Source: Vibrio gazogenes (GTDB lineage: Bacteria; Pseudomonadota; Gammaproteobacteria; Enterobacterales; Vibrionaceae). From it: a DNA stretch of 64,000 nucleotides. Within the stretch, counting starts at the first letter, position 1. Every line of letters starts with the position of its first letter. The DNA lies in contig NZ_CP018836.1 of assembly GCF_002196515.1 (NCBI RefSeq), positions 682,001-746,000 on the forward strand. The letters are read 5' to 3'. The notes beneath the pieces were generated by a model. The model was not told the origin of the DNA, made no database searches, and saw nothing but the letters and a program-made list of their open reading frames with translations. Positions 18,082 to 26,660 of this stretch are shown one piece after another. The position numbers and the translations under genes are program-made.

Positions 18082-18877
18082 CAAATGATTCCTTCTGTTG
18101 CCATGAGCGGAACAATGCTTCGCACGCGTCAAGGTCGTGTAATGTTTCAACATAGTGGGTCACAAAATTCAGGGGAGGACGTTGAATCACAATGCAAGGG
18201 ATCCCCAGTGACAGACATGGTTCCACTTTTTCGGTAAAGCCACCGGCCCGACCGGACTCTTTGGTAATCACCACATCCGGCTGGATCATGTCGTACAGCG
18301 CGTGATTCATCGCTGCGGAAAAAGGACCTTTCATCGCAATAATTTGCGCATAGCTCAGCCCCAGAGACTCACATTCCGCAACCACTTCCGATGTCGGCAA
18401 TACACGCGCATATAAGGTTTTATCGCTCAGTAATTGCCGGAACCGGGCGAGATCTTTACTCCCGGTGGTCAACAACACATTCTGCTGTTGCGGGGTGATG
18501 CGTTCACAGGCTTCAGCAATGCTGCGGACATAGGTAAGCAGCGGATGCGCACCGACATCGACCGGTGTCGGACGCTCATAGCGAATCACCGGACACCCCG
18601 TTTTCAGGCTGGCAGCCACGATGGTTTCCCGTAATTGCTGCGCATAAGGATGGGCGGCATCAATCACACAATCGACCTGATGCGTCAATATCCATGAGCT
18701 CATCGTTGCGGTATCCAGCCGGCCTTGAATCACCGGCGCGCCCAGCGACTGTACCGCAGCCAGCCCTGTCGGGGTCGCCACGGACAGTGTATAGCGGATG
18801 CGACATTGCGCCAGCATCCGGCAGAGAATAGCTGCATCGGATGTGCCGCCAAAAACCAGAACATGGTCGGGGCTCAT
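18056..18877 (-). CDS. cbiJ: Cobalt-precorrin-6A reductase CbiJ/CobK
   Basis: 273-residue NAD(P)H-dependent reductase that reduces the macrocycle of cobalt-precorrin-6A. It opens with the cofactor-binding VFGGTSDAAILCRML (about residues 8-22). It also has the family motif DCVIDAAHPYAQQLRETI and the late signature VVITKESGRAGGFTEK. Four-base overlap with cbiH upstream. Length and motifs are as expected. Confidence 0.92.
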   Translation of the reverse strand: MSPDHVLVFGGTSDAAILCRMLAQCRIRYTLSVATPTGLAAVQSLGAPVIQGRLDTATMSSWILTHQVDCVIDAAHPYAQQLRETIVAASLKTGCPVIRYERPTPVDVGAHPLLTYVRSIAEACERITPQQQNVLLTTGSKDLARFRQLLSDKTLYARVLPTSEVVAECESLGLSYAQIIAMKGPFSAAMNHALYDMIQPDVVITKESGRAGGFTEKVEPCLSLGIPCIVIQRPPLNFVTHYVETLHDLDACEALFRSWQQKESFDEKSTISD

Positions 18878-19599
18878 AACGTATATCCTCGTGGTGTAAT
18901 CATCAGCCCCTGTTCAACATAAGTGGACTGATTGCCGACAATCACCATCGTACGCATATCGACCCGTTCAAAATCCATGGCTGCCAAAGTGGTCAGCCAT
19001 TTGGTTTCTTTACGACGCCCGGCTTCTTTGACGACCCCGACCGGTGTCTCCGGTGCTTTATAGGGCGACATCAATTCAAATGCATGACGTAAGTGCCCTT
19101 CCCGCCCCCGACTGCGCGGGTTATAAAAACAGATCACAAAATCAGCGGCTGCGGCTGCGGTAATGCGCTTGGCAATCACTGACCAAGGTGTCAATAGATC
19201 ACTCAGACTGATGTGACAAAAATCATGCATCAGGGGCGCCCCCAGCGCAGCACCGGCAGCAATACTTGCGGTCATTCCCGGCACAACCTTCACTTCAACA
19301 TGCCACGTCTGCTTGGTCACCATTTCCAGAATCAAGCCGGCCATGCCATAAATCCCGGCATCGCCACTACTGATAAGCGCAACGGTTTGACCCGATTGTG
19401 CAATCTCAAGGGCGACCTGACACCGTTCAATCTCTTTACACATCCCGGTTTTAATCACCGGTTTATCGCCCACCAACGCTTTCACCAGATGGGTATAGGT
19501 TTTATAGCCCACGATCACATCAGCCGCTTCAATGGCAGCGCGCGCCTCTGCGGTCATCATCTCTAGGCCACCGGGGCCAATGCCTACGACATATAACAT
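18874..19599 (-). CDS. cbiH: Cobalt-precorrin-3 C17-methyltransferase CbiH/CobJ
   Basis: 241 residues starting MLYVVGIGPGGLEMM. The longer in-frame reading to 19662 only adds residues encoded within cbiG, while tetrapyrrole methylases begin at this Gly-rich loop. Further motifs are SSGDAGIYGMAGLI and VVPGMTASIAAGAALGAP, and the C-terminal NPRSRGREGHL is typical of CobJ/CbiH. It methylates C17 and drives ring contraction. It overlaps cbiG by 16 bases. Confidence 0.93.
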   Translation of the reverse strand: MLYVVGIGPGGLEMMTAEARAAIEAADVIVGYKTYTHLVKALVGDKPVIKTGMCKEIERCQVALEIAQSGQTVALISSGDAGIYGMAGLILEMVTKQTWHVEVKVVPGMTASIAAGAALGAPLMHDFCHISLSDLLTPWSVIAKRITAAAAADFVICFYNPRSRGREGHLRHAFELMSPYKAPETPVGVVKEAGRRKETKWLTTLAAMDFERVDMRTMVIVGNQSTYVEQGLMITPRGYTL

Positions 19600-20678
19600 G
19601 ATTTCATGACTCCATAGGTCAGGGTAATACCTTGTTGTCTTAGGGTTTCCCCCAACAGACAACCGTCACTGAGCAGCCAGGCTGCCGGTTGAGAAACACA
19701 TCCGACACCCACAGTTTGTTGAACGAATTCCGATTGAGGAAATTGTGCTGAACACGAACTTAATTCGGCCGCGCTGAATAATTTGAAGGGCACCTGATAC
19801 TGCTGCGCCAGATGTTGCAATGCCGGCTCATCACATTTGAGATCAATACTGCCAATCGCAGCCATAGCGAGCGGATGAATATTGAGGCGTTGCAACTGTT
19901 GCTGAAAGAGGGTCAGTAGCTGTACGGAAGACATGTTTTTCCGACACCCGATGCCGGCAACGAGGCGTCTCGGGATCAACTGAAAGCTGGGAATGGGCCA
20001 GTCCGGTCGCGTCACTTGCATCGACACATCAATCAGCGCGGACAACGCATAACGGGCAACATCGTGTTCTGTCACAAGGGTCAAACCACGAATATCAAAC
20101 TGATGGATATCAAAACCGAGTGTCGCTTCGAGCCACGGGTCAATATGAAGCCCGACCGTGTGCCCACTGACCAGCAATTGGTTTACGGTTTTGGTCGCAG
20201 CATGCAACTGCTCACTCGCGGCATTCAACTGTTGTGCCAACAGATCGAAAGCACAGGTTTGATTGACATCCGTTGCCGTCGAGATCACCGGCTGCGCCCC
20301 AAGACTGTCAGCCACCTGTCGAGCCAGCTCATTCGCCCCACCGATATGCCCCGACAACAGACTGATCACAAATTGTCCTTGTTCATCAATCACTAACACG
20401 CCCGGGTCGGTGAATTTATCTTTCAGTAGCGGCGCGATCATTCTGACCGCAATCCCACAGGCACCAATAAAAATCAGGGCATGATCGCAGCCAAACCGTT
20501 GCGCCACCGTCTGCTTCAAACTGCCGTCAAATGGCAGGAATCCAGCCTGTAGGTACTTCTCCGCGCAGTAGCAACGCATTGATAATGCCGGAAACGCCTG
20601 ACGAAGCCGCCGGGCAATCTGCTGACCGCCCGGTGTCAGGCTAAACAGAGAGACGGAAAAACCGTTAACGGTATTCAT
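19584..20678 (-). CDS. cbiG: Cobalt-precorrin-5A hydrolase CbiG
   Basis: 364 residues from MNTVNGFSVSLFSLTPGG; the reading frame is open further upstream within cbiF. The N-terminal domain contains FIGACGIAVRMIAPLLKDK, and the central part has SLLSGHIGGANELARQVA, a strong CbiG signature. The C-terminal domain has GIGCRKNMS and ends with SDGCLLGETLRQQGITLTYG-like sequence. CbiG opens the delta-lactone and releases acetaldehyde, a step specific to the anaerobic pathway. It overlaps cbiF by 14 bases and cbiH by 16. Confidence 0.93.
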   Translation of the reverse strand: MNTVNGFSVSLFSLTPGGQQIARRLRQAFPALSMRCYCAEKYLQAGFLPFDGSLKQTVAQRFGCDHALIFIGACGIAVRMIAPLLKDKFTDPGVLVIDEQGQFVISLLSGHIGGANELARQVADSLGAQPVISTATDVNQTCAFDLLAQQLNAASEQLHAATKTVNQLLVSGHTVGLHIDPWLEATLGFDIHQFDIRGLTLVTEHDVARYALSALIDVSMQVTRPDWPIPSFQLIPRRLVAGIGCRKNMSSVQLLTLFQQQLQRLNIHPLAMAAIGSIDLKCDEPALQHLAQQYQVPFKLFSAAELSSCSAQFPQSEFVQQTVGVGCVSQPAAWLLSDGCLLGETLRQQGITLTYGVMKSCYMS

Positions 20679-21432
20679 GACTGAACGCCGCATCATAAAG
20701 TTTAGAGTAGTGGTATTCTTCTCCCAGAAAGCGACCAACCAAGATCAACGCTGTTTTTTGAATGCCTGCATCCGTCACGGTTTGAGCGATATCGGCAAGG
20801 GTGCCTTTCAGGATCTGGCAATCCGGCCAAGTGGCTTTATACACCACAGAGACGGGGGTATCGAGCGGGTATCCCCCCTGCACCAATTGTTCGACAACGG
20901 CAGCGATGCCCTTGACTGACAGGAAGATCGCCATCGAGGTTTGATGGCCGGCAAAGCGAGTCAGCGACTCCAGCTCCGGGGTTGGTGTCCGGCCCGCCAT
21001 CCGGGTAATAATCAGGCTCTGCGAGACTTCAGGCACCGTGTATTCAACCCCAAGCTCAGCTGCGGCTCCCAGAAAAGAAGACACCCCGGCAATACAGCGA
21101 AACCCTATCTGCTGTTTTGCCAGTTCTTCCCCCTGTTCTCGCACCGAACCATACAACGACAAGTCACCGGTTTGCAGTCTCACCACCAGTTTGTTGGCGT
21201 GAATACCGTCAACCATCAGTTGAATGATTTGCTGTAAATGTAAGGCTGCACTGTCATGGCATTCCGCTTCCGGCTTGCAGTAATCCAGTAAGGCCGGATT
21301 GATCAGCGAACCGGCATAAATCACCACATCCGCCTGTTGCAGCAAGCGATACCCTTTCAGGGTCATCAGCTCCGGGTCTCCGGGTCCGGCACCTACAAAA
21401 TAGACTTTGCTTTTATCCAGTGTCTCCGTCAT
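20665..21432 (-). CDS. cbiF: Cobalt-precorrin-4 C11-methyltransferase CbiF
   Basis: 255-residue tetrapyrrole methylase. The SAM-binding loop is VYFVGAGPGDPELMTLKGYRL-like at residues 10-30. RLQTGDLSLYGSVREQ and CIAGVSSFLGAAAELGVEY are the usual second and third motifs. The sequence VSQSLIITRMAGRTPTPE is diagnostic of CobM/CbiF. It adds a methyl group at C11. It overlaps cbiT by four bases. Confidence 0.94.
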   Translation of the reverse strand: MTETLDKSKVYFVGAGPGDPELMTLKGYRLLQQADVVIYAGSLINPALLDYCKPEAECHDSAALHLQQIIQLMVDGIHANKLVVRLQTGDLSLYGSVREQGEELAKQQIGFRCIAGVSSFLGAAAELGVEYTVPEVSQSLIITRMAGRTPTPELESLTRFAGHQTSMAIFLSVKGIAAVVEQLVQGGYPLDTPVSVVYKATWPDCQILKGTLADIAQTVTDAGIQKTALILVGRFLGEEYHYSKLYDAAFSHEYR

Positions 21433-22004
21433 TGTGCGCTCCCTTCAGTACACTTGGTACACGACATCACAAACGTGGGGTTATTGGGTTTGAAATAGTA
21501 ACTGCTGCCCAACGGGGTCATCGGGGACACCATGATTTGGGTACAGTCCAGATCCCGGATCGGGCCGTGTTTCAGGTGCTCTAACGCCTGATGCAGATTG
21601 TCTTGCAGAATAAATGTCATCACTAACCGGCCATGTTCCGTCAAATGAGCCAGAGCCCAGTCAATGATCGCCGTGAGGTTACCGCCACTGCCGCCGATAA
21701 ATATCGCATCCGCGCCTCCCGTCAGATCACAAGGGGCAACAGCCTCAATCAGCGCAATCCGCTCGACGGCGTGGTGCTTGATGTTTTGCCGCATGATCGC
21801 CAGCGCCCGGGCATTCTTCTCAATCGCGGTAACGGCCAACTCAGGAAAACGCAGGGCTGCTTCAATCGCAACACTTCCGGTTCCCGCCCCGACATCAATC
21901 AACCGCTGCGCCCGACCGAGTTCTAATCGGTCAAGCACGACAGCGCGGACTTCCTGCTTGGTCATCGGCACTTTGTCGGCTCTCAGAAATTCGCTATCTT
22001 TCAT
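21429..22004 (-). CDS. cbiT: Cobalt-precorrin-6B C15-methyltransferase (decarboxylating) CbiT
   Basis: 191-residue Rossmann-fold methyltransferase, unrelated to the tetrapyrrole methylases. Motif I is LIDVGAGTGSVAIEAALRFP (about 35-54), the acidic ribose contact lies in VTAIEKN, and the later motif is ADAIFIGGSGGNL. It methylates C15 and removes the C12 acetate carboxylate, acting with CbiE. A 38-base gap separates it from cbiE, the largest between genes in the first half of the operon. The start is preceded by an AAAGAGA-type site. Confidence 0.92.
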   Translation of the reverse strand: MKDSEFLRADKVPMTKQEVRAVVLDRLELGRAQRLIDVGAGTGSVAIEAALRFPELAVTAIEKNARALAIMRQNIKHHAVERIALIEAVAPCDLTGGADAIFIGGSGGNLTAIIDWALAHLTEHGRLVMTFILQDNLHQALEHLKHGPIRDLDCTQIMVSPMTPLGSSYYFKPNNPTFVMSCTKCTEGSAQ

Positions 22005-22042
22005 CTGTGTCTCTTTCGTTCAGTACCTTTGTTCCGTTACAT

Positions 22043-22651
22043 TTATTCAGGGGATTCATTGAGCACAATGACCACATTCATGTCATATGACCGCTGCACC
22101 TGTTCTGCCCGAAGCATCGAAATCCGTTGATTGGCGTAGCCCAGATTTTCACCAATAATAAAGGTCCGCTTCAGTTGCCGGATAAGCGCTTGCTGGGCAA
22201 TGCGATACGGCCCGAGATATTGATCCGTCACCAATGCAACCTTGTCGTGTGCAAACAGAAAATCGAAGTCCGGTGACTGACCATGACTACTGGTGATATA
22301 CAGCTCGTTCATATCCATGCCGATTTCAGCAAACAACATCTGAATCGAACTGATACCGGGAATGACTTGCCGCTGAGCGGGCGGAAAATGCTGGCAGATA
22401 CGTTTACCGATCCCAAACAACATCGGGTCGCCCGATGCCAACACCACCACCTGACGGGATGAAATCTCAGCCAGAAATTGCATGGCTTGGTCGATACTGC
22501 CCGACATTGCTATTTTTTCGCCCTGAAAATCAGGGAACAGCTGCAATAATCTCGGCCAGCCGACCAACACCTCTGCACGGTCAATGAGCTGACGCGCAGC
22601 CAGCGTGAGCATGTCATCTTTACCGGGGCCGATACCAACCACATAAATCAT
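22043..22651 (-). CDS. cbiE: Cobalt-precorrin-7 C5-methyltransferase CbiE
   Basis: 202-residue tetrapyrrole methylase beginning MIYVVGIGPGKDDMLTLAAR. VVLASGDPMLFGIGKRI and VIPGISSIQMLFAEIGM are the remaining family motifs. This is the separate-gene form; in aerobic producers it is fused to the CbiT domain as CobL. It methylates C5. Four-base overlap with cbiD. Confidence 0.93.
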   Translation of the reverse strand: MIYVVGIGPGKDDMLTLAARQLIDRAEVLVGWPRLLQLFPDFQGEKIAMSGSIDQAMQFLAEISSRQVVVLASGDPMLFGIGKRICQHFPPAQRQVIPGISSIQMLFAEIGMDMNELYITSSHGQSPDFDFLFAHDKVALVTDQYLGPYRIAQQALIRQLKRTFIIGENLGYANQRISMLRAEQVQRSYDMNVVIVLNESPE

Positions 22652-23784
22652 TGGTAATCCTCCAAAATTGTGTCAATCGGACGATGACAGCCTAAGATCT
22701 GATTGTCATAAGAAAACAGCACTACATCGCAACAAAACGGGTGACTGGCATAACGCAGCATGTCCGCAACCCGCGTACAGATCCGCTGCGCCAGCGCGGT
22801 ATATACGGCCTGATAGCCATGCTGTTCAATCAGTACCAGTGCTTCTTCTGTGGTCAGGCAAGCATAAACTTGTTGCAGCAATGCATTCGGGGCCCCCAGC
22901 AATGCCAAATGGGTAACCAGCGTTTCCAGCCGCGCATCGGCAACATGCGAATGGGTATGAAAAACACCGGCAGCAATCTTAATCAGTTTGCCGATATGCC
23001 CGACCAGTAGAACCTGCTCGAACTCAAGACGACTGGCCTCTTGCAACATGTAGCCGACAAAATTACTCATGGTGACGACCATCTCGTGATTCAGATGCAA
23101 CTGTTGACGCACAAACCGTTCGCCATGGTTGCCCGGGACGAGAATAACCCGGCGGTGACCTTGGGCTTTTTTCTGTTCCAGTTCAATGGCTAACGAGCGT
23201 TTCCAGCTCTCCTCAGACATTGGCGTCACAATGCCGGATGTCCCGATAATCGAAATCCCATTTTCAATGCCCAGCTTGGCATTGTAGGTTTGTTTGGCTC
23301 GCTCAATACCTTCCGGTGCGAAAATCTCAACCGTGACGCCTTGGTTCGGCCCGATAACCTCACGCACCGCTTGTTCAATCGTATGGCGCGGGGTTTTATT
23401 GATGGCCGCTGCACCGACCGGCAAACCAACGCCTTGCCGTGTGACGATGCCGATGCCTTCGCCTCCCGTAATATCAATCGATGTGCCGGAATTGCGTGTC
23501 ACTCGGGCAAAAATCAACATGCCATGCGTCGCATCGACATCATCCCCGCCATCTTTGCGAATCGCAGCGACAGCCTGAAACTGCGCGACAGTCGCAGCTT
23601 CAACACTCAGATGCAGTGGAACACCGGACGGTGTCACAATCGAAACTTGATCAATACGTTGTTGACGCAGCAGCATCAGTGCCGCGACTTTCGCAGCCGC
23701 AGTCGCACACGAGCCGGTGGTATAGCCTTTGCGATATGCTTTACCGCGATGCCAGACCAGATCCTGAGCCGTCGATTCAGTCAT
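22648..23784 (-). CDS. cbiD: Cobalt-precorrin-5B C1-methyltransferase CbiD
   Basis: 378 residues. The signature GYTTGSCATAAAKVAALML is near the N-terminus (about 19-37), followed by KDGGDDVDATHG and ITGGEGIGIVTRQGVGLPVG. This profile is unique to CbiD. It methylates C1 in the anaerobic pathway and is a marker of cobalt-early synthesis. It overlaps cbiC and cbiE by four bases each. Confidence 0.95.
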   Translation of the reverse strand: MTESTAQDLVWHRGKAYRKGYTTGSCATAAAKVAALMLLRQQRIDQVSIVTPSGVPLHLSVEAATVAQFQAVAAIRKDGGDDVDATHGMLIFARVTRNSGTSIDITGGEGIGIVTRQGVGLPVGAAAINKTPRHTIEQAVREVIGPNQGVTVEIFAPEGIERAKQTYNAKLGIENGISIIGTSGIVTPMSEESWKRSLAIELEQKKAQGHRRVILVPGNHGERFVRQQLHLNHEMVVTMSNFVGYMLQEASRLEFEQVLLVGHIGKLIKIAAGVFHTHSHVADARLETLVTHLALLGAPNALLQQVYACLTTEEALVLIEQHGYQAVYTALAQRICTRVADMLRYASHPFCCDVVLFSYDNQILGCHRPIDTILEDYQ

Positions 23785-24461
23785 CGTCCCTCCTGCATGT
23801 CATACAGCACCGCGTTAACAATCGCGGCGGCAACATTACTGCCGCCTTTGCGCCCCAGCGCGGTAATAAAAGGGAAATCACTGTCATACAGGGCTTGTTT
23901 TGATTCAGCCGCACCGACAAACCCCACCGGAACGCCGATGGTGACAGGCCGCTTTGCTCCGGCACTTTGCAGTAACTGAAACAAAGCCGTCGGGGCGTTG
24001 CCGAAGACAAACACCGCATCGTCACTTTCAGCCAACGCCTTTTCTACCGCAACCATTGACCGGGTTTTACCCTGTGCCTTGGCTATCGCAGCGACATCCG
24101 GATCGGCAATATAACAGCGCACTTCACAGCCGAATTGACGGAGCAGTGATTTATTCATCCCGGCGAGCACCATGGTGGTGTCGGTATAACACACACACCC
24201 AGCCGCAATCTGAGCTTGCAGCCCGGTCAGAACCGTTGGCGAGAATTTTAAGATCTCCAGCCAGTCAAAATCGGCGGTGGTGTGGATCGCCCGGGTAATG
24301 ATTTTTTGCTCAAGCGGATGGCGGAAACGATAGGTCGGAAAGTCGGTCTGGATGATTTGATCAATGATCTCGAAACTGGTCGATTCGATTTGCTGCGGCT
24401 GTTGAATAAAAGATTGCGGTTGCTGACTTGTTGTCTGGCATCGGTTTGGGTTCGCTTTCAT
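23781..24461 (-). CDS. cbiC: Cobalt-precorrin-8 methylmutase CbiC
   Basis: 226 residues from the ATG at 24461, which follows a GGTGG site; an in-frame TTG at 24497 would add 12 residues but has no better signal. Family motifs are IDQIIQTDFPTYRF, the catalytic-histidine region RAIHTTADFDW, and IGVPVGFVGAAESK near the C-terminus. It moves the C11 methyl group to C12 to give hydrogenobyrinic-type cobyrinic acid. It is the first gene of the operon, behind the cobalamin riboswitch. cbiA and cbiB, which flank cbiC in Salmonella, are absent here. Confidence 0.92.
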   Translation of the reverse strand: MKANPNRCQTTSQQPQSFIQQPQQIESTSFEIIDQIIQTDFPTYRFRHPLEQKIITRAIHTTADFDWLEILKFSPTVLTGLQAQIAAGCVCYTDTTMVLAGMNKSLLRQFGCEVRCYIADPDVAAIAKAQGKTRSMVAVEKALAESDDAVFVFGNAPTALFQLLQSAGAKRPVTIGVPVGFVGAAESKQALYDSDFPFITALGRKGGSNVAAAIVNAVLYDMQEGR

Positions 24462-24490
24462 AGACCACCAATCACTGTTTAACTGAGAAA

Positions 24491-24520
24491 GGTTCAACCA
24501 AGACCGGTTTAACCAAGTTC
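24491..24520 (-). repeat. Two 15-bp units in the cbi leader
   Basis: GGTTCAACCAAGACC (24491) and GGTTTAACCAAGTTC (24506) form a short tandem duplication between the riboswitch and cbiC. Confidence 0.5.
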
Positions 24521-24614
24521 TGTTCTACTGGTGAATTGCGGGTATAAAGCAACCGCCCCCAAATCGACGATTTGAAGACTGCACCCTACTCGCTTCCCAC
24601 CGAAGGAGTTACGG

Positions 24615-24780
24615 AATTGCTTTGACTCGTCTTCTGACTTAGCTTCAACCTTCCTGATCCCTTCCCGTTTGCACAGTGGTTTAATCAGGTCGTCAGCATT
24701 ACAGCAACGGGGGCTGTGGAGGAATTTCACCTCACTTCCGGCCGTCTCCAAGTCACCTCAATATGTTGCGATTCATTCAT
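24615..24780 (-). promoter_or_regulatory. Cobalamin (adenosylcobalamin-type) riboswitch controlling the cbi operon
   Basis: Read on the minus strand, this region contains the conserved core AAATTCCTCCACAGCCCCCG (24708-24727), then GCTGTAATGCTGACGA. CCACTG (24674-24679), GGGAAGG and the B12-box-like GCTAAGTCAGAAGACG (about 24631-24646) follow in the canonical order. A variable expression platform of about 150 bases leads to cbiC. Binding of coenzyme B12 would repress the operon. A minus-strand ORF across it (24509-24751) is therefore spurious. Confidence 0.92.
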
Positions 24781-25018
24781 ATCAAACGCTTGCAAAGCGT
24801 CATGTTAAGAGGTGTTGGATAACGGATTCGCATCAAAGCAATGATGTTTATTCGTATCAACACCCTGACATAACAACGCCAGATTACATTGATAATCATC
24901 AATTTATCGTCACATAACCAAAGCAATGCTGATTCCTCAGCAGTCCATCACCTTCCCAAAAAATATTCATTGCTGGCATATAACCCCCTTCTGGATCAAC
25001 GATCTTTTCTGACGGGCA
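24781..25018. promoter_or_regulatory. Intergenic region between divergent cbi operon and cobA
   Basis: About 240 bases that must hold the promoter for the riboswitch transcript and possibly that of cobA. No second riboswitch copy was found on the plus strand. No other motif was recognised. Confidence 0.35.
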
Positions 25019-25082
25019 GTGTTCAATAAGCGAAGTGTTCAATAAGCGAAGTGTTCAATAAGCGAAATGCTCAATAAACGAA
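25019..25082 (+). repeat. Four 16-bp tandem repeats upstream of cobA
   Basis: Three identical units GTGTTCAATAAGCGAA start at 25019, 25035 and 25051. A fourth diverged unit (ATGCTCAATAAACGAA) starts at 25067. The array ends 55 bases before the cobA start. Confidence 0.95.
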
Positions 25083-25137
25083 TCGTTTAATCAGCGTTAC
25101 GGTCACTCCGACCAATGAATCAATATGAGGTAAGACG

Positions 25138-25923
25138 ATGAAAGGCAAAGTATGGTTGGTAGGTGCCGGGCCGGGCGATCCGACATTGCTGACCGTGAAA
25201 GCACTTTACTGTATCCGTCAGGCAGAAGTGATCGTCTATGACCGTTTGGTCAGCGATGAAATTTTGCAGGAAGCACCACCCCACTGCAAAATGATCAATG
25301 TCGGCAAATTGCCTAATTATCATCCCATTCCTCAGGATGATATCAATGACTGTCTGATCCAGTTTGCGTTGCAGGGGCACAATGTGGTGCGTTTGAAAGG
25401 TGGTGATCCTTACGTGTTCGGCCGCGGCGGCGAAGAAGCCGAAGCACTGGCCGCATTCGATATTGCATTTGAAGTGATTCCCGGTATCAGTTCAGCGATT
25501 GGCGGACTCGCCTATGCAGGAATTCCGGTCACACATCGTGACTGTGCGTCGTCTTTTCATGTGGTCACCGGCCATTTGCAACAGGGGAAAGATCCGCTCG
25601 ACTGGACACAGTTTTCCAGACTGGACGGAACGCTGGTGATTCTCATGGGCATGAGCCAAATCAAGCATATCTGTCAACAACTGATGGATGGCGGTAAACC
25701 GGTCAGTACCCCGGCGGCTGTGGTTCGTTATGCCAGCCGGGACAATCAGCAAGTGGTCACCGGCACTGTTGCCAATATTGCCCAGCGTGTCGCAGAAGCT
25801 CAGATCAAATCTCCCGCATTGATTGTCATTGGCGGTGTTGCGGCAAAACATACCACGCTTTCGTTTCAGACAACTTGTCGCCATATCAGTGAGTTAGAAG
25901 CGTTCATGGCGTCGTCGTGGTGA
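25138..25923 (+). CDS. cobA: Uroporphyrinogen-III C-methyltransferase CobA
   Basis: 261-residue SUMT. It transfers two methyl groups from SAM to uroporphyrinogen III to give precorrin-2, the branch point to sirohaem and cobalamin. The N-terminal loop is VWLVGAGPGDPTLLTVKAL (residues 5-23). VVRLKGGDPYVFGRGGEEAEAL and VIPGISSAIGGLAYAGIPVTHR are the diagnostic motifs. There is no CysG-type dehydrogenase/ferrochelatase domain, so precorrin-2 oxidation must be supplied elsewhere. It is divergent from the cbi operon, with a GAGGTAAG site before the ATG. Confidence 0.95.
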   Translation: MKGKVWLVGAGPGDPTLLTVKALYCIRQAEVIVYDRLVSDEILQEAPPHCKMINVGKLPNYHPIPQDDINDCLIQFALQGHNVVRLKGGDPYVFGRGGEEAEALAAFDIAFEVIPGISSAIGGLAYAGIPVTHRDCASSFHVVTGHLQQGKDPLDWTQFSRLDGTLVILMGMSQIKHICQQLMDGGKPVSTPAAVVRYASRDNQQVVTGTVANIAQRVAEAQIKSPALIVIGGVAAKHTTLSFQTTCRHISELEAFMASSW

Positions 25924-25936
25924 GAACAACCGGCCT

Positions 25937-26545
25937 TCAAACCGTTAACGGACATGCAATACTGTTAACGGTCAGATAAGCCTGCCCCTGATAGCGGTTG
26001 AGGGTGAGATGTGTGACGCTCTGATTCGCAATCGCCAGTCCGGTGTACCAGCGCGGATTCTGCCAGTCCAGCCCCAGCACATGTGCGAGGATAAAACGAA
26101 TCGGACCGCCATGCGTAATAATCAAACTATCATGCTGGCATTGTTCAATCAGGGCTTCCCACGCTTCGGTCACGCGTGCTACACCGTGAGCCAATGACTC
26201 AGCCTCCGGCAGGGGCGCATGTGCCGGATCCATCCAAAACTTTTCTAAGGTCTCCCATTCGTTTTGCAACGCATCGAACGGCACCCCATCAAACCGACCG
26301 AAATTCTGCTCTTTGAACCGTTCATCCACGGTTAAATGCAGCGCCGGATCCAATGCCGTTAATTGTTCTGCCAGATAGCGGCACCGGGTTAAAGGCGAGG
26401 TATAGATGGTCTGAAACTGATAATCGGTCAGTAAAGCACGCGCCATCGTTTGTTGAGTCACTTCATCGACACCGACATCCGTATGCCCGTTCAGTGCTGG
26501 CTTCCCCTCGGTTTTCCCATGTCGCAGCAAATATAAGTGAATCAT
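25937..26545 (-). CDS. Histidine phosphatase, CobC-like (probable alpha-ribazole phosphatase)
   Basis: 202 residues from MIHLYLLRHGKTEGKPALNG, placed behind AAAGGACA; an in-frame upstream start adds 11 residues. The phosphoglycerate-mutase-type catalytic motif is LRHGKT (His at residue 9). The acid/base region is FGRFDGV, and the second catalytic histidine is in IITHGGPIRFILAH. The position next to cobA and the cbi operon suggests alpha-ribazole-5'-phosphate phosphatase, which completes the lower nucleotide loop. A general PGM-type phosphatase cannot be excluded. It is convergent with cobA, 13 bases apart. Confidence 0.8.
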   Translation of the reverse strand: MIHLYLLRHGKTEGKPALNGHTDVGVDEVTQQTMARALLTDYQFQTIYTSPLTRCRYLAEQLTALDPALHLTVDERFKEQNFGRFDGVPFDALQNEWETLEKFWMDPAHAPLPEAESLAHGVARVTEAWEALIEQCQHDSLIITHGGPIRFILAHVLGLDWQNPRWYTGLAIANQSVTHLTLNRYQGQAYLTVNSIACPLTV

Positions 26546-26660
26546 CTCATGTCCTTTGATATCCGATTCACTCAGCATATCAATTTCTGTAAAAAGCGCT
26601 CAACTATTTTGAAGATGCGCACACTGAAGCCGAACGATGGCTGCATCATCCGGTAAGCTG

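Noticed and set aside
23290..23979. Plus-strand 229-residue ORF
   Set aside because: Antisense to cbiD and cbiC; Arg/His/Asn-rich composition typical of a shadow.
24509..24751. Minus-strand 80-residue ORF upstream of cbiC
   Set aside because: It coincides with the cobalamin aptamer and its conserved RNA motifs; no ribosome-binding site.
25019..25082. CRISPR-like repeats before cobA
   Set aside because: Units are 16 bp and directly adjacent with no spacers; no cas genes.
24781..25137. Second cobalamin riboswitch on the plus strand for cobA
   Set aside because: No B12 box or aptamer core found on that strand.
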